DNA of 11,963 nt from an uncultured bacterium. Its GTDB lineage: Bacteria; Patescibacteriota; Saccharimonadia; Saccharimonadales; Saccharimonadaceae. The translations under genes were made by a program, and so were the position numbers. The DNA lies in NCBI GenBank assembly GCA_938036745.1, contig CALHWG010000035.1, positions 1 to 11,963 on the forward strand, given 5' to 3'. Below, piece after piece: positions 7,185 through 11,963 of the stretch (position 1 is the stretch's first letter; the number at the start of each line of letters is the position of its first letter). The notes below the pieces were generated by a model. The model saw only the letters and a list, made by a program, of their open reading frames with translations, had not been told where the DNA came from and searched no databases.

Positions 7185-7235
7185 TATTTTAATAGCCTTA
7201 AAAAGGTTTAAAAGCTTTATTTTTAAATTAATAAG

Positions 7236-7244
7236 TGATAAAAT
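7236..7244 (+). promoter_or_regulatory. Extended -10 promoter of murC
   Basis: Plus-strand TGA-TAAAAT, followed by only 6 bases before the ATG at 7251. The same nonamer serves the divergent MFS gene and the YvlD-like gene. The -35 region is poor (TTTATT). Transcription should begin on or beside the start codon. Confidence 0.72.
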
Positions 7245-7250
7245 TAAAGA

Positions 7251-8546
7251 ATGAATATTTATTTTTCTGGAATTGGTGGCGTTGGAATTGGCGCTCTTGC
7301 AAGTATCGCCCACAGCGCTAGCCACGGCGTTTTTGGTAGCGACCAAAATTCAAGTTTAATAATTGAGGAGCTTTCAAAAAAAGATATCGAAATTAAAATC
7401 GGCAAACAAGATGGAGATTTTTTAAAGCAAAAATTCATTAAAAACGGTATCGATTGGTTTGTTTATACTGCAGCCCTACCTAAAAATCACCCCGAACTTT
7501 TAATGGCGAAGAAATTAGGAATAAAAATTAGCAAACGTGACGAACTTTTGAACGAAATCATCAATTCAAAAAAACTCAAACTTATAGCAATTTCCGGCAC
7601 TCACGGTAAAACTACAACCACAGGAATGGCGATTTGGGCTTTTCAGCAATTGGGAATTCCAATAAGTTGGTCGATCGGTACAACAATTTCCTTTGGTGCG
7701 AGCGGTTTCTTTGACCCAGAAAGTGAATATTTTGTCTATGAAGCTGATGAATTTGACCGAAACTTCTTACATTTCACGCCATCAGTTAGCTTAATCACTT
7801 CAATTGATCACGATCACACCGATATTTATAAAACTGAGAAAGATTATTTTGAAGCTTTTGCAGAATTTGGATCTCAAAGCGATTTTATTATTTCCTGGAA
7901 AGATCAACATCCAGAAATTTTCGAAAATCTAAAGAACAAGGTAATTTTATCTCAGCCAGAAGATAATATTAATCTTCCTGGGATTCACAATCGAAAAAAT
8001 GCCAGTCTAGTTCTTGAAACTATTGATTATTTAGTTGAGACCCAAAATCTTAAAGCTCCAAAAGATTTTTATAAAAAAACAATTTTAGCGCTAAATAATT
8101 TCCCTGGTACAAATCGCCGTTTCGAAAAAATAACAAACAACGTTTATTCTGATTACGGTCATCACCCAAAGGAAATTCAATCAACGCTTCAAATGGCAAA
8201 AGAAATAGCTGAGAAGCAAGGATTTTCTGGAGTATCATTAATTTATCAACCGCATCAAAATATTCGACAAATTGAAGTTCAAGATGAATATACGCCAGAA
8301 ATCTTTGAAAATGCCAATGAAGTTATTTGGCTACCAACATATTTAAGTCGTGAAAATCCAGATTTTGAGATTCTCTCACCTGAATTTCTATCTAGAAAAA
8401 TATCCGAAAAAACAATCGTTATGGATCTTACAAAAAATGATTCACAGCTATTAGAAAAAATTAATGAACTTGAAGATAAAAATCGACTGATTCTAGCGAT
8501 GAGCGCTGGCTCACTTGATAGCTGGATTCGAAAAAATATCAAATGA
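7251..8546 (+). CDS. murC: UDP-N-acetylmuramate--L-alanine ligase (MurC family)
   Basis: ATP-dependent ligase that adds the first stem-peptide residue to UDP-MurNAc in the cytoplasm. 431 residues, slightly short for MurC (about 450-490). The Rossmann-like N-terminus starts at once with MNIYFSGIGGVGIGALA (1-17). P-loop GTHGKTTTT at 116-124; EADEFDRNFL at 164-173 (family EADE.D..F); SIDHDHTDIY at 184-193; IHNRKNA; FPGTNRRFE before DYGHHPKEI (MurC/Mpl signature, about 304-312); QPHQNIRQIE near 337-346 where ordinary MurC has a QPHR..R motif; and a C-terminal AMSAGSLDSW. The EADEFD form and the altered QPHQ motif leave some room for an Mpl-like role (recycling ligase), but the length and DYGHHP favour MurC. 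Monocistronic, with its own promoter and terminator, probably leaderless. Three TTCGAA sites. Confidence 0.82.
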   Translation: MNIYFSGIGGVGIGALASIAHSASHGVFGSDQNSSLIIEELSKKDIEIKIGKQDGDFLKQKFIKNGIDWFVYTAALPKNHPELLMAKKLGIKISKRDELLNEIINSKKLKLIAISGTHGKTTTTGMAIWAFQQLGIPISWSIGTTISFGASGFFDPESEYFVYEADEFDRNFLHFTPSVSLITSIDHDHTDIYKTEKDYFEAFAEFGSQSDFIISWKDQHPEIFENLKNKVILSQPEDNINLPGIHNRKNASLVLETIDYLVETQNLKAPKDFYKKTILALNNFPGTNRRFEKITNNVYSDYGHHPKEIQSTLQMAKEIAEKQGFSGVSLIYQPHQNIRQIEVQDEYTPEIFENANEVIWLPTYLSRENPDFEILSPEFLSRKISEKTIVMDLTKNDSQLLEKINELEDKNRLILAMSAGSLDSWIRKNIK

Positions 8547-8555
8547 TTTAATAAG

Positions 8556-8584
8556 ATTGCATCAAAAATATGGTGCAATTTTTA
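8556..8584 (+). terminator. Rho-independent terminator after murC
   Basis: ATTGCATC (8556-8563) pairs with GGTGCAAT (8572-8579), 8 bp with one G-T wobble, 8-base loop AAAAATAT, then a T-run to 8583. It begins 10 bases after the murC stop. Confidence 0.82.
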
Positions 8585-8585
8585 C

Positions 8586-8613
8586 AAAATAAAAAAGCGG
8601 AAAAAAACCGCTT
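8586..8613 (-). terminator. Rho-independent terminator of the 176-aa hypothetical gene
   Basis: AAGCGG (8595-8600) and CCGCTT (8608-8613) form a 6-bp stem around an A7 loop (T7 on the minus strand). On the minus strand the stem is followed by a T-run with one A. It begins 16 bases after the hypothetical gene's stop and stands back-to-back with the murC terminator. Confidence 0.82.
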
Positions 8614-8629
8614 AAATATCAAACTGATG

Positions 8630-9160
8630 CTAAAAATCTTGATTTTTTGAAATAATCTCAACTTCCTCCATATTATTATCTGGAACTATTGACGGACCAC
8701 CCGAAAGTTTATTGGCAACTATTTTCACGGATTTCTCTAAGGTTAAAGCAAGATTGTTAAACAGACAAAGTGAATAAATATTTAAATATAAATCCGAAGA
8801 ATAGTCAAAGAGTGAAATTAACTCCCACCATGCCTCCCTTATCAACCCCGAAACATCATCGTATTTGAATTCATTTCTGGAAGATATTTGAACAATTTTA
8901 ATAGACAAATCAAGAACTCTTTTTGCGCAAAAATTTAAACGTGTTACTTCATTGATAATTAGAGATTCATTCTTCATAAAATTAATTTTTAAGCTTTCTA
9001 CACCCATATTATGCATATAAAGATCAGGATCAAGATTAAGCTCGTTCATAATTTCTGAAAGTTTTTTAAATGCACCTAGCCATTCATCAATAGTATGTCT
9101 CTCAGACGCAAAAATAATTTTGTCTAAATATTTTCTCGTAAAATCTTCGTTTTTAATCAT
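8630..9160 (-). CDS. Hypothetical protein, 176 aa, family not recognised
   Basis: I do not recognise this protein. It is predicted soluble and largely helical, with no signal peptide, no membrane segment and no motif I can name. The N-terminal half is Lys/Glu/Asn-rich and mixed-charge, a segment WWELISLFDYSSDLYLNIYSL (whole-frame residues about 119-139) is rich in aromatic residues, and the tail after LSGGPSIVPDNN is acidic. The open frame reaches back to 9190, but the ATG at 9160 is chosen because GAGAGGAAG lies directly before it with AGGA 6 bases from the ATG, and an extended -10 predicts transcription beginning near 9174, downstream of the longer start. Own promoter and own terminator, so it is a monocistronic unit. 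It has no TTCGAA site and, unlike the other operon-head genes here, a leadered mRNA with a strong ribosome site; both hint at later acquisition but neither proves it. Confidence 0.75.
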   Translation of the reverse strand: MIKNEDFTRKYLDKIIFASERHTIDEWLGAFKKLSEIMNELNLDPDLYMHNMGVESLKINFMKNESLIINEVTRLNFCAKRVLDLSIKIVQISSRNEFKYDDVSGLIREAWWELISLFDYSSDLYLNIYSLCLFNNLALTLEKSVKIVANKLSGGPSIVPDNNMEEVEIISKNQDF

Positions 9161-9164
9161 TATT

Positions 9165-9173
9165 CTTCCTCTC
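9165..9173 (-). promoter_or_regulatory. Strong ribosome binding site deciding the start at 9160
   Basis: Minus-strand GAGAGGAAG, AGGA core 6 bases before ATG. It supports the shorter 176-aa product over the 186-aa open frame. Confidence 0.8.
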
Positions 9174-9180
9174 ACTTTAT

Positions 9181-9189
9181 ATAATATCA
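9181..9189 (-). promoter_or_regulatory. Extended -10 promoter of the hypothetical gene
   Basis: Minus-strand TGA-TATTAT. A start near 9174 would give a leader of about 14 bases holding the ribosome site. No clear -35. Confidence 0.6.
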
Positions 9190-9256
9190 TAAAATAGACT
9201 AAAGTGGTATAAACTAAGTTAACTTTTTACCTCTACTCCGAATTTTGCTCAGCAAT

Positions 9257-9277
9257 AAAAAAACGCGCTGGCGCGCG
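9257..9277 (-). terminator. Rho-independent terminator of tRNA-Leu
   Basis: CGCGC (9264-9268) and GCGCG (9273-9277) form a GC-only 5-bp stem with a 4-base loop, followed on the minus strand by seven T. It lies 24 bases after the tRNA CCA. On the plus strand the same hairpin is followed by AATATTTTT and might act weakly in both directions. Confidence 0.88.
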
Positions 9278-9300
9278 AATATTTTTCAAAAAGTCTAGTA

Positions 9301-9387
9301 TGGTGCGCACGAGAAGACTTGAACTTCCACGAGCCGAAGCTCACTAGCCCCTCAAGCTAGCGCGTCTACCAATTCCGCCACGCGCGC
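9301..9387 (-). tRNA. tRNA-Leu (anticodon GAG)
   Basis: 87 bases with encoded CCA. Acceptor GCGCGCG pairs with CGTGCGC (one G-U). Anticodon stem CTAGC/GCTAG encloses TTGAGGG, giving anticodon GAG. It has the long variable arm (TGAGCTTCGGCTCG region) of a class II tRNA and discriminator A as expected for leucine. It lies 24 bases after the stop of the peptide-binding protein gene, with its own promoter and terminator. Confidence 0.95.
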
Positions 9388-9399
9388 AAAACCATTTTA

Positions 9400-9428
9400 A
9401 TTATACCAAAACTATGGTGTCTTGTAAA
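9400..9428 (-). promoter_or_regulatory. Promoter of tRNA-Leu inside the end of the upstream gene
   Basis: Minus-strand TTTACA (9423-9428), 17-base spacer, TGG-TATAAT (-10 at 9400-9405). The -35 lies within the last codons of the peptide-binding protein gene and the spacer spans its stop. Predicted start is about 5 bases before the mature tRNA end. Confidence 0.8.
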
Positions 9429-11250
9429 GAGTTGATTTTGAAGCAGACCAATATATTACATCTGCATATCTATTAACCTCTGTTACAAAAGTATTATTTA
9501 CTGAATATGGTTGAACTGATTTTCGAAAAACATAACTCGTTTTAGTCTGACCAAGGCCAATGGTGACCGAATTAGCTAACCAACGTTGAGTAAATTTAGT
9601 TATTTGCAACTTTTTCTCATTTGAGCTTTGAGCGGTTCTTGAATTTAGCAAAAGATCATCAGCAACCGCATCATTATAATTTGAAAAGTTCAATCCCTTT
9701 TGTCCAGATTGTGAAGAATGCCAAAAAGCGTAGATATCAGGATCGGCGCCAAGATCAATCTCATAAACCAAAATACTATAGTTTCTTGGCTGGAGTATTG
9801 ATTGAACGAAAGCTCCGGTTTTATCATCTTTATCAATTACTGTTAATTTTACATCAAACCCAAGTTTTTTAAGCTGACTCTCAATTTCTTCAGCAGCTTT
9901 CTTATAGTTATAAACACTAGTTGTTGCAATATTTAAAATAGCTGTCTTACCATCTTTTTCTAAAATACCGTTCGAATTTTTCTTCCAGCCAGCTTCATCT
10001 AATATTTTTTGCGCTTGGTCGAAATCATATTTAGGAACACTCAAATCTTTAGTATTTAAAAACTGATTCAAAGTTGGAAAATCAAGTTTATTAATAAATT
10101 CCATTTCTTTTCGAACTTTTGAAATATCAACCCCAGTTTGAATGGCTTTTCGAACCTTTAAATCTTTCAAAACTGAATCAGAATTATTCAAAAAAGCATA
10201 AATTCCACGATTAACATTAGTTTCTCGAGATTTTAATTTATCCCGCTCAGATTCTGAAAACTCACTAATTTTAAGACTTGGCGATGCAACAATCTCACCA
10301 GAGATCAAAGCATTTTTAAGCTTAGTCTCATCTTTAAAGGCAATAATATCAAAGTTATCAATATAGGCCTCACCCTTATAATATCGCTTGTTTTTAACTA
10401 ATGAAATAGTAGTTTTATCACCATCATCCTGAACAGATTTAAAATTAAATGCACCAGAAGTTATCGGGTTCTTCGAAAAAGCACTTTCGCGGATCTTCTC
10501 TATTTGAATATCTTTTAAAATATGCTCTGGCAATATTGAAAAATTAAAACTATACAAAATAGAAGAAGAACTTGACGGCACTTTAACACTAAATTCATAA
10601 TCACTATTTTTCGAGATCTCAACATTTTTCCAGGCTTTAAAACCGAAAGGATTAACTGATTGTTCTCTCAATAACTTTATAGTAAAAATTACATCATTGG
10701 CTGTTATTTTTTGACCATCAGACCAAACTGCATTGTTCCGCATTTTAATTTTAAAGTTTTTATAATTATCAGATGTTGAAACACTTTCAGCTAAATCGCC
10801 CTTCAAATTTCCCGTCTCATCAATACCATAAAGACGAGAAAAAGCAATTTGTTCGAAAGATTTTTCAGTATCAGTTGAGGTAAATAATGGATTCAAGGTT
10901 TTAACTTCACCCAAAATTCCTTCTGAATAAGTTCCTCCTCTATAAAAAATATCCTCGCTATAGTTTTCAGCACTTAACCCGCGAAAAATGCCAACAGAAA
11001 AAATCAAAATAGACACAACGCAGATCCAAGAAATAACTATTTTTCGAACATTCGACAAATTCTCAAAACGACCAAAAAACATTTTTCTCGTGTGAGAAGT
11101 AATAGCCTTTTCAACTAAATCTGCTCTTTCAGCTAAAGTAGCCTTATTATTAAAAGTTTGAATTGTTTTATTTTTTGAAACCTGATCTCTTTTTTTTTGA
11201 GGAATGACAGAAACTCGTCTAACTTTCTTAGGGCTATTTTTAAAGTCCAT
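9412..11250 (-). CDS. Membrane-anchored peptide-type ABC transporter substrate-binding protein
   Basis: Extracytoplasmic solute-binding protein of family 5 (SBP_bac_5, the OppA/DppA type) that binds peptides or similar solutes outside the membrane. 612 residues. A basic cytoplasmic N-terminus of about 65 residues precedes one hydrophobic segment (about 70-90, VRKIVISWICVVSILIFSVG). No cleavable lipoprotein box is evident, so I read it as a transmembrane anchor rather than a lipoprotein signal. The family core follows: RGGTYSEGILGEVKTLNPLF at 104-123, a LAESVSTS-type segment, VWSDGQKITANDVIFTIKLL (about 173-192), SFNFSILPEHIL and, further on, VRKAIQTGVD and AQKILDEAGWKKNSNG. Start ATG at 11250 has AAGGAG 5 bases upstream. 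Third gene after the YvlD-like gene and secG, with a 12-base gap. No permease or ATPase genes are in the window. Seven TTCGAA sites. Confidence 0.88.
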   Translation of the reverse strand: MDFKNSPKKVRRVSVIPQKKRDQVSKNKTIQTFNNKATLAERADLVEKAITSHTRKMFFGRFENLSNVRKIVISWICVVSILIFSVGIFRGLSAENYSEDIFYRGGTYSEGILGEVKTLNPLFTSTDTEKSFEQIAFSRLYGIDETGNLKGDLAESVSTSDNYKNFKIKMRNNAVWSDGQKITANDVIFTIKLLREQSVNPFGFKAWKNVEISKNSDYEFSVKVPSSSSSILYSFNFSILPEHILKDIQIEKIRESAFSKNPITSGAFNFKSVQDDGDKTTISLVKNKRYYKGEAYIDNFDIIAFKDETKLKNALISGEIVASPSLKISEFSESERDKLKSRETNVNRGIYAFLNNSDSVLKDLKVRKAIQTGVDISKVRKEMEFINKLDFPTLNQFLNTKDLSVPKYDFDQAQKILDEAGWKKNSNGILEKDGKTAILNIATTSVYNYKKAAEEIESQLKKLGFDVKLTVIDKDDKTGAFVQSILQPRNYSILVYEIDLGADPDIYAFWHSSQSGQKGLNFSNYNDAVADDLLLNSRTAQSSNEKKLQITKFTQRWLANSVTIGLGQTKTSYVFRKSVQPYSVNNTFVTEVNRYADVIYWSASKSTLYKTP

Positions 11251-11262
11251 TAAAACTCCTTT

Positions 11263-11490
11263 TTATTTAGGCAAAAGCAAAGTTGTAAGAATTGATGCAA
11301 CAAAAATAAATGCAAAGAAAACTGTTGCCCGAAAAATACTCTTTTCAACACCGCGTCGCTCAGTATAAAGCTCGCCAGAAGCCCCGAATCCTGCCCCTAG
11401 AGTTGCTCCTCGTTGCTGTAAAAGCACTAAAATCATCATTAAAACGCCAGAAATAACAGTCGAAAACTGCAAAATAATATCAATATTCAC
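11263..11490 (-). CDS. secG: SecG, preprotein translocase subunit
   Basis: Small membrane subunit of the SecYEG channel that aids SecA-driven export. 75 residues, typical. Two hydrophobic segments (about 5-24 and 53-72) flank the conserved loop LLQQRGATLGAGFGASGELYTERRGVEK (23-50; key LLQQRG, GAGFG, RRG). Start is GTG at 11490, sharing its G with the TAG stop of the upstream gene (TAGTG), with AAGGAG 8 bases before it at 11499-11504 on the minus strand; translation is probably coupled. Followed after 12 bases by the substrate-binding protein gene, itself an exported-topology protein. Confidence 0.95.
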   Translation of the reverse strand: MNIDIILQFSTVISGVLMMILVLLQQRGATLGAGFGASGELYTERRGVEKSIFRATVFFAFIFVASILTTLLLPK

Positions 11491-11861
11491 TATAAAATCT
11501 CCTTTTCATCTTCAATTTTTAAAAATTGGCTCAAACTATAATTCAGCAAGCTCATAGCTGCTCCTACAATTACAGAATTCCAAAATCCCATTGAAATATT
11601 TGGTGCTAAAAGTATCGAAATCCAAACAATCATACCATTAACTATCAGTGTAAAAAAACCAAAAGTCAAGATAATCATTGGAAGTGATAAAATTGTAAGA
11701 ATAGTTTTAAGTGTGCTATTTACAATTGAAAAAATTAAACCAGCAAGAAAGAAAGTTCCCGCACTATGGTTGCTAACATTTCCAAAAATAGAAATTAAAA
11801 TCCACAATAAAAAACTATTTAAAAACCACCGATTTATAAATTCTATCAACTGCTTCTTCAC
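11490..11861 (-). CDS. YvlD-like small membrane protein (phage holin family IV)
   Basis: 123 residues with four hydrophobic segments (about 10-25, 30-50, 55-80 and 90-108), matching the YvlD/phage_holin_4_2 (PF04020) pattern: a first segment, an AGLIFSIVNSTLKTILTILSLP-like core (key N-S-x-L-K-x-I-L and L-P), LTFGFFTLIVNGMIVWI, then a glycine/alanine-rich last segment. Despite the family name these are mostly chromosomal membrane proteins of uncertain role, not phage lysis genes; nothing phage-like is nearby. The frame is open back to a GTG at 11900, but that start lies upstream of the predicted transcription start. The GTG at 11861 follows TGA-TAAAAT by 7 bases, so I choose it as a leaderless start. 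It ends in TAGTG, overlapping secG by one base. No TTCGAA sites. Confidence 0.8.
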   Translation of the reverse strand: MKKQLIEFINRWFLNSFLLWILISIFGNVSNHSAGTFFLAGLIFSIVNSTLKTILTILSLPMIILTFGFFTLIVNGMIVWISILLAPNISMGFWNSVIVGAAMSLLNYSLSQFLKIEDEKEIL

Positions 11862-11868
11862 ATATATA

Positions 11869-11877
11869 ATTTTATCA
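11869..11877 (-). promoter_or_regulatory. Extended -10 promoter of the yvlD-like/secG/substrate-binding protein operon
   Basis: Minus-strand TGA-TAAAAT, identical to the murC and MFS elements, 7 bases before the GTG at 11861. The -35 region is a T-run from the preceding terminator. It decides the start codon. Confidence 0.7.
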
Positions 11878-11887
11878 TATTTTAACA

Positions 11888-11909
11888 ATAAAAAAAACAC
11901 CTTTTGGTG
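11888..11909 (-). terminator. Terminator of the right-edge tRNA
   Basis: On the minus strand CACC (11906-11909) and GGTG (11898-11901) form a short 4-bp hairpin with an A4 loop, followed by seven T (11891-11897). The stem is weak but the T-run and position, 15 bases after the tRNA CCA, support it. Confidence 0.6.
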
Positions 11910-11924
11910 AATTTTCTAATATAT

Positions 11925-11963
11925 TGGAGGGTCTGATGGGGCTTGAACCCATGACACCCTGCT
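11925..11963 (-). tRNA. tRNA, 3' part only, identity not determined
   Basis: The last 39 bases of a tRNA on the minus strand: anticodon-stem 3' side GCAGG, variable loop GTGTC, T arm ATGGG-TTCAAGC-CCCAT, acceptor 3' strand CAGACCC, then TCCA with the CCA encoded. The anticodon lies beyond the window. The discriminator base is U, which in bacteria is commonest in Gly and Cys tRNAs, but I would not name it on that alone. Confidence 0.88.

Larger units (their letters stand above)
725..11048. repeat. Iterated palindrome TTCGAA, 37 copies by hand count
   Basis: First bases: 725, 1339, 1522, 1687, 1896, 2387, 2706, 2966, 3107, 3407, 3524, 3726, 3957, 4433, 4502, 4836, 4878, 4966, 4974, 5342, 5545, 5667, 5818, 6535, 6738, 7074, 7126, 7920, 8121, 8527, 9522, 9971, 10110, 10149, 10472, 10852, 11043. 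Most are flanked by T on the left and A on the right. Thirty-five lie in genes, one in a terminator loop (1339) and one in a tRNA T loop (1522, conserved for other reasons). None in 8528-9521, in secG or in the YvlD-like gene. Confidence 0.9.

Noticed and set aside
9161..9190. Longer N-terminus for the hypothetical protein
   Set aside because: The added codons cover the ribosome site and -10 element, so the ATG at 9160 is preferred.
725..11048. Codon preference for Phe-Glu as the cause of the TTCGAA excess
   Set aside because: Only 10 of 35 coding sites are in that phase; the rest are Arg or Ser contexts, and one more lies in a terminator loop.
11490..11861. Prophage remnant, suggested by the holin-family name
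   Set aside because: No other phage-like gene, integrase or repeat is present and the family is common on chromosomes.
11862..11900. Longer N-terminus for the YvlD-like protein starting with GTG at 11900
   Set aside because: That start is within the terminator of the upstream tRNA and upstream of the predicted transcription start; the added residues are encoded by the promoter itself.
1..11963. CRISPR array, insertion sequence or long direct repeat
   Set aside because: No regularly spaced repeats, transposase or terminal inverted repeats were seen on either strand.

Overview
The window is AT-rich and gene-dense. TGA is used as an ordinary stop (murT, the MFS gene, murC), so recoding of TGA is excluded. 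The compact operons, shortened versions of several families, a SecG plus peptide-binding-protein cluster and tRNAs with encoded CCA all fit a reduced-genome bacterium of the Patescibacteria/CPR. Saccharibacteria (TM7) is my best guess from gene content; it rests on recognition, not on a search.

Layout, left to right: (1) 1-1127, minus, 5' part of a pyruvate kinase gene that runs off the left edge. (2) 1128-1620: tRNA-Glu(UUC) on plus with its own promoter and terminator, and tRNA-Gln(UUG) on minus with promoter and terminator. (3) 1622-4444, minus: a tightly overlapping operon tsaE-tsaB-murT-gatD (t6A tRNA modification, then amidation of lipid II). (4) 4467-7165, minus: an MFS membrane protein and a short ComEC DNA-uptake channel, overlapping by 4 bases. 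(5) 7251-8546, plus: murC-type Mur ligase, divergent from the MFS gene, followed by a terminator. (6) 8630-9160, minus: an unrecognised 176-aa protein with its own promoter, strong ribosome site and terminator. (7) 9301-9387, minus: tRNA-Leu(GAG). (8) 9412-11861, minus: operon of a small YvlD-like membrane protein, secG and a membrane-anchored peptide-binding protein. (9) 11925-11963: the 3' part of another tRNA on minus. No stretch over 300 bases lacks a gene.

The genes are mostly housekeeping and envelope functions: MurC adds L-Ala to UDP-MurNAc, MurT/GatD later amidate the stem-peptide glutamate, SecG belongs to the Sec translocon, and ComEC and the solute-binding protein fit an organism that takes nucleic acids and peptides from outside. 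TsaE/TsaB support N6-threonylcarbamoyladenosine synthesis on tRNA.

Two genome-wide signals stand out. First, the palindrome TTCGAA occurs 37 times by my hand count, roughly nine times the number expected from base composition, nearly evenly in all three codon phases, so codon preference alone does not explain it easily. Second, every promoter I can place (nine) has an extended -10, TGn followed by TATAAT, TAAAAT or TATTAT. At five operon heads this sits only 6-10 bases before the start codon, predicting leaderless mRNAs, while several operon-internal genes keep Shine-Dalgarno sites.
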